From positions 26,808,833 to 26,872,832 of the forward strand of contig NC_087062.1 of the NCBI RefSeq assembly GCF_963678635.1: DNA of 64,000 bases, written 5' to 3'. Position numbers and translations under genes: made by a program. Each line of letters starts with the position of its first letter. Within the stretch, counting starts at the first letter, position 1. The notes under the pieces are model-generated. The model saw only the letters and a program-made list of their open reading frames with translations, was not told the DNA's origin and searched no databases. The stretch comes from Symsagittifera roscoffensis. Lineage: Eukaryota > Xenacoelomorpha > Acoela > Convolutidae. Below, piece by piece: positions 9,288 to 21,200 of the stretch.

Positions 9288-12200
9288 CTGAGCGATGGCG
9301 GTGGCCTGCTCCTCTCCCAATTCTTCTCCTCTTTCGTCCCGCATGCCGGTACACATGCTCACCACTATCCTCTCAAAGTCCCCCGAAGTATCTCCCTTCA
9401 TGTCCGCCACCAACTTCACTCCGTACCCTGCAACAACATTTTCTACCGTTTGTAACATATTTCCGCAAAGCACGAAAAAGGGACTGATAATAATTGAAGT
9501 TCCGATGACACAATGTTCGACAATTTTTCAGTAAATAGCTGGAAAAATATGAAAAAATTAGATAATTCAAATTTAGCTCGTATTGTTGTCCTTTCCATTG
9601 AGAATAAGAGTCGTATTAATAATTACTGTAGAATTTAGAATCCCATTTGCAATTACATTCATCTCAATTCCGAAAGAAACAAGGATCCTCAATTTGGTTT
9701 CGATGATACATCAATTTGCTTTATGTTCAACAGGAAAACTGAAAACACATGTAGTTTGAACAGAAAAAGAACATTAAAAGAACCCCAAAAGAACATTAAA
9801 AAATGGGAGAGCCAGGGAAGTATTTAAAACAGGTTAATGTTTTCTATACTCTTGTTGCATATAGACCGAAATCCAGGTCGAGTTCCGCATTTCATTTCCA
9901 GAATTCCACGACCACGTTTTGACATGTCCAGACTTCGTGAACAGAACCGTTCGCGACTTTCGCAACTTTATTTCCACAGACGAATCTTATTATTCCAACT
10001 CTTAAAGAAAATGACAATCTTTCGGCTCTGCTTGTTTTATTTTTCTGTAGACAAAGTTTGGTTTGTTTTAAATAACAATTTTTTTCTACAATCAGAAAGA
10101 CATTGATCCCTGGGCTCAGAATAAAAAACTAGTTTATATTATTTACTAGTTTTATATTACCGCTTAGCATAAGCCGCGATTTAAACAGGCTCAAATTTGT
10201 TCCGAATTGAACAAACCTGAAAAACGTGAGCCGAAACAAATTTTGCGCTAATAAATGAGACAAGACTGCTCGTATCAAGCTGAAGCCATGAATGTTCCGA
10301 ATGCCTTTTAAGGTCTATGGAGTAGTAATAACATGAAAAGATTAAATGTAATGAAAATTTTTTTTTTTTCAAATTTGAGAAATTTTTGTGAAAGTCATCC
10401 CCCGAAAAGCCTTATAAAATATAAATTGATAGATTTTGCCCCTAAAAAATCAATTATGGCAAATAAATTTCCTTCCAATTGGCCAAATAACTTTACAGAA
10501 AAACCTCACAGGTGAAATATCTTTTCACGTTTAAGCTCAAGTCAGCAACACATTTTTAATGATACAAAAAACTCCGTCAAAAATGGCTAGTTAAAAGGTC
10601 GAAATTTGTCTGAAGAAACAACCACCCCGAGCACAAATATTCCGTTACTTTTGTTACGAAAGGCGGAGCAAAAATGTTGAGTCTAGTAATATTTTAATAA
10701 AAGCCAACTGCTTGACTGTAACCAAGTTGAAGTTTTATAATTAGCCATTTACGCATTATTAGGAGAAAATTTATTGCGCTTTAGTTATCCCAATTTAATT
10801 TTAAGTCGTCAACAATCTTGCAATGTTATACTTCATGTGCGTTTTGCTTATTTATCCCCAATTTCGCTAAAGTTTCCCGTGTTGGGAAGATTTGTGCTCG
10901 GGGTGGGTTTTTTCTTCAGACAAATTTCGACTTTTTAACTAGCCAAATTTGACGGAACTTTTTTTATATCATTCAAAAAGTATTGTTGTTCTGAGCTTGA
11001 TTTTGAAAAAAAATTTTACCTGTGATTCATTTTTGTAAAGTTATGGGGTTTTAAAGATTGCCATTTTGGCAAATTTGGGACAATTAACGCGCGATACAAT
11101 TCGGAGATTAAGCGGAGATTTAATCTGTCTTAGAAATCGTTCCAAGTTGGTTGAAGGAAGCTTATTTGCAATAATTAATTTGTTACTAGGAGCGAAATGT
11201 ATCGTTTTATAATTTATATGGCGTGTGGCAGGATGATTTTCCCAAAAAATCTCAAATTTTAATTTTTTTTTTCGTTTTATTTTTTCAAATTTAATTTTTT
11301 TTATTACTGCTCCATAGACCTTATCAAGCAATCGGAACACTCAAGATTTCGCCTAGATACGAGCAGTCTTGTTAAATATTTAGCGTTTTCAGCGGATAAT
11401 GCTTTTTTTAATGTTTAATTTTCAGCTCAAAACACTAACAGCCATTTCGAACAATTTTTGCCTGAAGCCAATTTTTTTTGAAAATTTGGTCGACGAATGC
11501 TTTGTACCAAATTATCTGAAAAAAAAGAGTAAGATTTTACGACTGTCATAATGCACGCATTTTCTGTCCAGAATTTCTTAATGTTCACAATGTTTTGAAG
11601 TTTCCAATTTTAGAATTGATGATTGTTGAACATTTTGTTATGGATAGATTGGTGGAACTCACGTTTTTTGTAGAGCCTTTTGATGAGTTCGATCTCCCCA
11701 TTGTCCCGTGTGCATAGAATTTCCACAATTGCATCCTCGTCAGTTCCAGCACCCTAACAAGAAACAAAATCTTATAGGTTTGAAAAATACTCCATGGACA
11801 TTCATTTTACGTCAGTACTTAAAATGATGGGAATGGGTATCAGAACGCAAAGTGTTACGAACTTAGTACCCATCTACGAACCATTTTGAGCTGTGTCGTG
11901 ACGCCGTCTTCGGCACTTTGTTAGTCTACGTATTTTACATTTATCTCCAGAAAAACCAAAAATGAAGGAGTGGATATTCAAATGTTAGCACTTGCATTTG
12001 ATATTGCCAGTACAAAACATATATTTTATGAAAATTTTTAAAAACAAAAACTTTTCGAGACCAGTTAAGAGGCAGTTGAAACATTCAGAGCTCTGCCCTC
12101 ATCTACGAGCAGTCTTGTTTCTTTCTATAGCAAAAGTTAAGGCCTGCTGTGCTTTTTGCTAATAACCTAGGCTTTTTCATAAACAGAGCTCGCGTTTCTG

Positions 12201-15200
12201 TAATGGCAAGCACACAACACGTATCAGCCCGAATATGAGAATAAAACCTCTATCAATAAGGGAAAACCAGCAACAAGTTTTGGATCTACTTAACAATCTT
12301 CACCCTATGATACCTACTTAAGAATCTCGACCGCTATAAATGAATACAGTAAATTAGCACTGAGCTTTCTATTGAGAATTCTAAGTTTGCTGCATTCTGA
12401 TTGGTCAAAAAATTGTCCATTTGATCTTCTTAACAATCTACCCCCCCCCCCCCCCACCCTTTCTTGAAAGGGGTGGAGATTGTTAAGTAGATCCCAAGTT
12501 TTTATGATTTGCATGAAATCTGCTGGTGCATTAAAAGTAGGACCATGTCTATCAAATAATTCAAAGAACAAATTTTTCACTGAGACAAAATTTATATGAC
12601 CCAATTTATAGACAGTGCGTTAATTACATCGACGGCTTCCTTGAGGTTGACCACATCCTGTTCTATGTTTGACATGAATAGAGCGAGAGACAGCTTCTCA
12701 AAGTAGCCACTCAGGTCCCCCTTCAGATCGTCTATGAGCAGTCTCCCGTACAGCTGCTGGTACACCTTCTCCACCTGTGTAAATTTAAAACAATTGACCT
12801 CTTTACTTGTCGGATAACTGAACATTTGTTGGAATGCAAATCTTGCAAGATTACTGCAAGAGAGCTTGCGTAGGAAATTGATGCTTAAGATTGTGCTTAT
12901 TTCTTGCTAAATTCTTACAAGATTTGCCTTAATCTTGATTGCAAGATTTGCATTCGATTCCATTCGCAAGAACTATGCAAGATTTGCGTTCCATTCCATT
13001 CGCAAGAACTATGCAAGATTTGCATTCCATATATACCAAGTATGACCTCAAAAAATGTAAACCCTTATGAACCTCTTTTCGATATGATCAAATGTCCTAG
13101 AAACCATTAAATGTGGCTCCATGTTAACGGCGGTTCAGTTCATTTGAAACCAGTGGAAGTGAATGAAATGTAAAATATTTGACCGAGACCTTCTTCAGTT
13201 GTCCATAGGAACGAGCACAGATGATGGAGATGATGAGGTCCTCGTCAGTGCCTGGGAACAAAATGAACAAAGAAGGTTACCACTATAAAAAGGCCAATAG
13301 ATGAGGATAGTAGTGGTAAAGTGTCTCTGAGTGGAAAAACTGTTGTTGGAGTTATAATGCTATTATGGGTCGGTTGTTCGCCCTTATGGTCACTCATCCA
13401 TAAAAGCTGATACTAAATGAGACTTTTTTAAAATCAAGTTAGACGTCTAAACGATCTTGACCGGTTTACATGGAGGGGGTGTAAAGTTTTTTTCTTTTTT
13501 TTTCAGGTATTTGACATCTTGGCCGCGCAAAAGGTCCGGCCTTTGTACCGATGAGAAGGAACAATTTATGAATCATTTGGACCCTTAAATCGCAAAAGGC
13601 AACTCTAAAAGCTTTCGAAAAGCAACCAATTTCAAATTGATGACATCTTACATGAATTGGCACTACTTAGATAAACCCAGGCCTCAAATATTATCTAATC
13701 TGGGTTTCCAATAGGTCGCTATTAAACAAAAATGAGGTAGTGATTGTTTTTGAATATTTCTATTTATCCCCCTTAAATAGTAAACCCCACTAGACACACC
13801 AAACTGTGATTTTTGTTTCCACCATTGAAAATGGGAAGGAAATTAGTCTTCGGGTGTGTTTGAATTATTTTCTTATTTTTGTTCACGCAAAATCAGGTAC
13901 CACAAATAATCATCGGAATGGGTTGCATGATATTCATATTAAAGCCCTAGGAAGACCTAAGAGAAATTCCCAAAAAATTATCACCGTTAACTTATCACGA
14001 AAAACAGGTTGAACTTCTATTCTATTATCGAGCAAATAAAGCGAAGATTATAGGCTTATAATGTTAAACTTCAAGCGCGGATCTAGGAATTTCTGGAGTG
14101 GAAGATGCAGATTTTCAAAAAAAGTTTTGAAATTTTTCTGCACATTTTTTTTAGGTCGAACAAATTGATTTTCTGAGGTCTCTTAAACAAATTTTCTGCA
14201 CCGCGGGCAACTTTTTTAAAAAACAGGGCAAAAACGGCGTTTATGGGCACTTTTTGAAAAATCGCGTTTTTTCGGCGCGCGCTCCCCCCTCGAAGTTAGT
14301 ATATATTGGTGCCGTTAGAAAAAATTGAAAATTAGTCATCCAAAATGGATATCTCAAAATAGTACAAAGAGGGGACCCTTTGGTTCGGCAGGGGGCCAAA
14401 TCTCTGAGAGAGAAAGCGTCCGCAACCCTTCCCCCCTTATAAATTAAACTAAGCCGCGAAGACTTACCCGCACCGGAGTTCCATGGATAATAATCGATTA
14501 TATTGAATTTTCGTGATCTGTCTCAATAAATTTTGATAATAATCGATTATAATCAAATTAAAATGGATTGTACTGAAACTATTTATCTAATCATTAAAAT
14601 CCGAATATAATGAAAGAAAATGATACTTGTTTTCGAGGCAAAATAATCCATTATGATCAATTTTAATCGATTGTAAAGGATCTTTTCGAAACGTAAGTCA
14701 TGAAAAATACAATTTTTTTTTTCAAATTTAATGCATTTCCTGTTTAGTGCAGTTGCTACATATTAGGTTTTTAGGCTTCATAAAACGTTGCTTTTCAATT
14801 TTAAACCCCGTTTACCCTTTCCCTAATTACCCCCCCCCCCCATTTTCCTGCCTCTTTACAAACCTCCCCCTCCCGTTAAGCCCCTCCCCCCGTAATTCGA
14901 GTAGGTTTAGATTGCGAATAGGCCGTGAGTAACGCAAAAATGTTACAAGTTTTGCAAATGATTTGGCAAAAAATGTATAGATTATAATCCGTTATAATCC
15001 ATTATAATGGCTTTTGAATGGATTATAATCCATTATCCATTATAATGGATTTTAATGGATTGTGTTTTTACGAAAATAATCGATTATAATGACAATATAA
15101 TCGATTAAGTGGTCTAAATTTGACACAATAATGGGTTATAATGACAACAATTTAGACACCATTTTTCCATTATAATCGATTATTATCCATGGAACTCCAG

Positions 15201-18200
15201 TGCGGATAGTTTACTTCAGTGAAATTAGTTTTCGAAAATATTTTGTCGGGTTTTTGGGAATTAAAATTACAATTAATCAAAAAATCATTGTCATAAATTT
15301 AAAAATTTGATTAATTTTTCAAACTTTAAACCTAATTTACAATTATTATCAAAATTCTAGGCTTTCGTTTAGGTCCTATTCTTAACACCAACAAAATACG
15401 TCAGTGGAAAAAATTTCGTTGTGAATTTTTTATTGTACTCGGAATTTTCTGAGCTACTTGTGCAGCATTCGGCTATACTTGTATATTACTACAGGGGCGG
15501 ATCTAGGATTTTCGCGAGGGGGGGGGGGACGGATTTTCAAAAAAATTTCGAAAATTTTGTCGACCTTTTTTTAGGTCGACCGAATTGATTTTTCCAGCTC
15601 TCCTTGCGCACATTTTAGCCTAAATTTCTGCGCCGCAGGCAGAATTTTGAAAAAACTGTCCAAAAAAGGCGTTTTTGGCACTTTTTGGAAAATTTTGACC
15701 AAAAAATTGCGTTTGACCAAATGGATTTCTTAAAAAGCACCAAAGGGGGGACCTTTTGGGTCGGCAAGGGGTCGAATCCCTGAGGGAAGGCGCCCGAACC
15801 GCTCCCCCCCCCCCCCCCACTCCCCCTTAAATCCGCCCCTGTATTATTATATATTTTGCAGGGGGCTTTATTGGCGAAAGCCCATGTTTCTTGCTTCATT
15901 AACCGGAAGAAGAACTGACCTGCTCCCTTCATGGCACAGTAGAGCGCGATAGCATCCACTTCTGCGTTAAAGTCTTCCCGGTCAACCACAGAAGGAACAG
16001 GCTAAAAAAATGGATATACTATTTCAAAAATTTTGTTTCTATGTTGGTTTTTCATTTAGTTTTTGTTTATTATTATACGATGTTGAAAGCGTAAACAGAA
16101 GTTATTTTTGAGTGGAAAACTCCGCATTCAAAATCATTCCAATCTGAATTGAGGCAAGCTGGTTGGTCATATTAATTTCCGGATTAAGTTAACATCCCCC
16201 TTAATAGACCAAGTTAAGATCTTCGTCCTCAAAATTTAGTCCGAAATAACAGCGCTGAGCAGTTTCGTTCCAGTGTGTAAAATGATCGGTTCTGATTGTT
16301 TGAAAATTCCAGCTTAACTTCATGCATATCACACAAAAGGAATGATAAATTGGTCCTAACTATTTGATACTGGCTGTTGGGGAGAAAACAATTCAAAACT
16401 TTTAGCTTGTCAAATTTTTCCTTGTCAAAACAATTTTCGACGCCAGTTAGGGCATTTGGACCATTAAAGGATTTGCGCTGATAAGAGTGGCCTTTTTGAT
16501 GCAATTTTATGACGGTTATTATCAAATCCTCCCTTAACGAATTCTTTATGTAATTTGAGTTCTGGGTAACAATATCTTTAAGGAATGTAGGCAGCAATAT
16601 CTTCAAGCAATTATCTGTCAGCAACCCTTAAGCACTTTTCAAAATTCCTGAAGTAAAAAATCGAAAATTTACTGAATAAAAAACCCATGCAAAAAGACTC
16701 AGTTTTCTTCGAAAAAAGGCAGCATAGAGTATTAACACGACTGATAAGGGTGGCGTCCCTTATGCTTGAAGGACCGAATGCTTGAAATTAATTAGCTTAC
16801 TTTCAGCCAATCAGAATTGAGTATTCAAAATCTCAAAGTAAATCGCAAAAATCTCAAAGTAAAAAAGTAAATTCAGGCCATCAGTGTTAACATTGACCGA
16901 TTAGATAATAAGCAGATGAGTTTTCAAGACTGAAAAATTCTTATGATTTTGGCCTCATTAATCTTGATGATTATCTGAATAGTTTTGCGATTGTAACCCG
17001 CAATTTGTAATAATTTTGATTATTTTCCACTGATTTAATACGTTTTCTGTTAATATTGACTTCGATATTGTGAGAAAGGCATTTAGACAATAGACACGCT
17101 TAACGATTTTTTATTGGTTGAAACTTTTCAAGCATTTGGTCATTCAAGCATGGGAACCCTCCCCACTGATGAGGGGTGCCGGATATCAAGCCGACGAGAC
17201 TTAAAGCCGAAATGTAATATTAGGGACTTCAAGCCGAATAATTCCTTATAAAGTCGTGAAATATGAATAATTTGAAAATTTTTTTGAAGAATTTCTGAAC
17301 TTCATGATATTTCTTCACTAGTTATTGGCGTTTGCATATAAATTAAGCCTCCAAATGATGTTTCGGAAAGTTGAAAAGTAAAACATGGTTGAAGGCATTT
17401 TTCATGTTTATAATTTATGCATTTCAAAAACCGGCTGATGTCATTAACGGATGCCAATCACAAGTGGTGCATTGTCATGAATAACGCTTATTATGGACCA
17501 AACTTGTCAAAATTTTAGAAAAGCAACGTTTCACAGATGATAAAATAGCGTTTTGGGGTGCTTGTAAATTTTAATTTCGGCTTGAAGTCCCTTCGGCTTG
17601 AAGTCCCGTCGGTTTGTTGTCCTAGACCCACTGATGAGTGGCTTGTTTAAAATTAAAAGTAAGAACTTGCTCAAAATAGCTCTTTCGAAACCCAATAACG
17701 TTGCGAGAAATAGCCAAAACTGTGGAGGCGGAGTAATAAGCAGAATGGTCCTTGTGCAGAATGGCTCCAAGAGCAGAAAGCAGAAAAATAATGAGTTATA
17801 TTGGTTTATACGGGCTAGTTAAAATAATTATTAGAATCGTCAAAAATTACCTAGAAATCGAATAACTTATGCAAGAATTGACTAATTTCATTACGTTTTT
17901 TATTAAAGTTTTCTAAAAAAAATTGTTGATTAAATGATTCAAATTATGCATAAAATGTTCATTGCTTTGGTATTATTGACAATTCTGATAATAATTCACA
18001 GATTAGCTAATAAAAATTGATACTTTTCTGTTTTTCTGCTCCTGGACCCATTCTGCTCTTAGATCATTTTGCTTATTGACTGGCCACCCAAAATTGTGAT
18101 ATCGTTTTAAATTATCATAAAATTTCAGGCTGTATAAAAAATCCGTTAAAAATTGTAATTAAAGAGACGAAAACTGTCTCGAGAAAACGACAATTGTAGC

Positions 18201-21200
18201 AAAACCAATCCATCACTTTTGTTCAAACCGGGACAAAAAAGATACGTTTTGGTGTAATAGAGAGTTAAATAACTGAAAAATGGGGATAGATTGAATAACT
18301 GAGGAACTGTTAGATTCAACATTTTCGCGACAGACTACGTTCAAAGTCAACCAATGTAAATGATCCCAAAAAACTCGAGGATATGCCTTAAAACAAAATT
18401 CTTCCGGAGTCGTTTTGCTTAAACCAGTCTAAATAGTGCCAAAAATGCGGTTATTGGTCAGCTTTTGCTGGGTTCTGACCAGGGGTGGATCTAGAATTCT
18501 CCCGAAGGGGGGGCCGATTTTCAAAAAATTTTCAAAAAAAATTTTGACGACCTTTTTTTAGAATTTAATTTTTTTAAAAGAGGTCAAAAAAGCCGTTTTT
18601 GGGCACTTTTTGGAAATTTTAGGGTCAATCGGCCAAAAATGGATTTCTTAAAAAGTACCAAAGAGGAGACCCTTTGGGTCAGCAGGGGGTCGAATCCCTG
18701 AAGGAAAGCGTCCGCATCCCCCCCCCTAAATCCACCCCTGGTTCTGACCGATAACTGCTTTGTTTTCGCGCACGCTTACTCCTCAAACTGATTTTTTTAT
18801 TGGCAACAAAAGTGCTCTTCGAAAAATTTTGGGTTGGTCGATCAAAACAGTTGTGTTAATAAGAACCAAGAGGGTACCCTTTCGATGGTGAGGAGTCAAA
18901 GAAGGGATAACAATTAAATACGTTTTTTTTTCATTTTCTTCAACTTCGGGAAATCTAGTCATCATGGGCGGGGGTCGCCTTTACTTTGAATTTAAACTGT
19001 CGACAAGGTTGTCATTAATAAACAAACAAGGAACGCCGGTTGCTGTACTAGTAGAGAACAAAATTTCTATAAATAAGAAATTTTCTCTGAAATAAAAAAA
19101 CTCTATATAAAGTTAAGAAATCGGAAAAAAGTTCCAAAGCATTATGTTTTTATCCAGGGGCGTATCTAGGATTTTATTGGATTTTATTGGGCAGATATTC
19201 AAAAAGTTACAAAAATTTAACGAAATTTTTCTGGGTCGACTAAATTAATTTTCTGAGCTCTCCCATAGCACTAAAAATACCTTATTTCTGCCAAATTTTC
19301 TGCGCCGCAGAAAAAAATACACAAAGCAAAAGGGCGTTTTTAGGCCTTTATTGGAAAATTTTGACCAAAAAATTGTGTTTTTTCGGCGCGCGTTCTCTTC
19401 CTTTAATATAATAAATGTTGGTGTCAAAGGCGCCTTTTGAAAAATTTTAGGGTCCGTCAGCCAAAATGTACTTCTCAAAATAGTACCGAGGGGGTCGGCA
19501 GGGGGTCAAATTTTTGAGAGAGGAGGCGTCCGCCCGCCCTCTCCACTAAATCCGCCCCTATTTTATCTTAGTTTTCTGTAAATTTTTTTAGTATGAAGTA
19601 TGTGAGTTATGACACAATGTAAGAATCAGGTGATGAAAAAGTGGATCCGATAAAAGTGGATTCGAAGAACAGTTAAATATGTGCTTGTGGAATCCAGTGA
19701 CAGAAGGCAAAAATGGCAGCGTAATCCACTGACAAACAGTGAAGCCCATCGACAAAAAGCTTAAATTGACCGCAGAATCCACTGACAAATGTTGGAATCC
19801 AGCGACAATCAATGCAATCCACTTCAACGACCAAAACACATTTGTCTGCGGAACCCACTGACAAAAAATTACTTCGGCCTTTTGTGTAGGGATTACTTGA
19901 TTGTGGAATCCACTGACAAAAGTTTTTAAAACACGTAAAAGATGTGTCCGTGGAATCCAGACGCGTGAAAGCACAAAACAAGCTTAGTTATAAAACTGAG
20001 TTTGGCGTCGCAATTTCGGTAAAATCCTTTAAAAACGAGATATTCAAAATAGGAAACAATTGAATCACCACTAGCTTGAACATCATCGAATTGGTCCGAA
20101 AATTACATTTGTTTGATGTTTTTTTTGTAATTCGAATTACAGCTGAAAAAAAAGTTTTTTTTTTGGAAGTTCATTGAAAAGAACACAACCTACCTCATAG
20201 TTCATTCTCCCGCTGCGTGAAGTGCTCGGAAGGAGAAAAAATTCAAATAAAATTAAACTCAAGTTGGTGTTTCATAAACTCACATTTCGGCCAGCTGGGC
20301 TAGAATCTCCTTTTTTTGATTGATCAACTTTAGTTTTTGCACATGCCCAGTCTGATAAAATACTTATCAGTTGTTCAACACAATAGCATCTCCCTTCAGA
20401 CATGTCCTGGATTTATAATTTGTTTACCAAAAAATATCGTCCACAGAAATCGGAATAAGTTTTTATCTGTCTGATCAACAATATCAAGCAGCTCAATTCG
20501 TTTCATGAAAATGCTAAATTGCCCCAAAAACCAGAATAGATTATTTACTTTATTTGTAATGATCGGATTTTAAACGTTAGAATCGCATAGAATCATGGAC
20601 TCAATAAGATGATAAGAATGGCTCTAATCAGCAAACAGGCCTATCATTCACACCAGTGCAGATGTTTGATTTCTATTTGATCGTCCTATAATACGATATA
20701 ACAATTTAAAAAAATGTAGACTATCGTAAGACTCAAACTCCGGTCGAGGTTGTGGTTTTATGATCAGGTTGTCGCCGCCAAACTTTGGTATTTCCAGACT
20801 TTGCGGACGGAGGCAATGTGTCCGCGACCGGCGCGACCAAAGGGAAACTAACCGCGACCGGCGCGACCAAAGGAAAGTTGACCGCGACAGGCGCGACCGA
20901 AGAAAATTTAACATAAATCGGGGAAAAACGACTGGAGAAAAACGTTGAAAATTTTGAAAAACAGGCCAGAAAACGCGTTTTTAAGCATTTTTGGAAAAGT
21001 TTGAGCAACAAAACTGCGTTTTTTGGCGCGCGCTCCCCCCTCAAAGTAAGTATATATTGGCGCCAAAGACGACTTTAGAAAATTTTAGGGTCTGTCAACA
21101 ATTATGGATATCTCAAAATACTACAAAGGGGGACCCTTTGGGTCGGCAGGGGGTCGAATCACTGGGAAAGGCATCCCCCCCTAAACCCGCCCCTGTATGT

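Noticed and set aside
15615-15989. 124-codon minus-strand ORF covering annexin exon 2 and a MITE
   Set aside because: It starts inside exon 2, ignores the GT donor at 15918-15919 and reads into the MITE G-tract.
19588-19981. Two overlapping minus-strand ORFs of about 100-130 codons
   Set aside because: They follow the GTGGAATCCACTGAC motif array; the repetitive peptides reflect the repeat.
8206-20235. Similar GTGAAGTGCTCGG stretches at 8206 and 20211, considered as a solo LTR of the gypsy element
   Set aside because: Similarity covers only about 20 bases and fades on both sides; too short to call.
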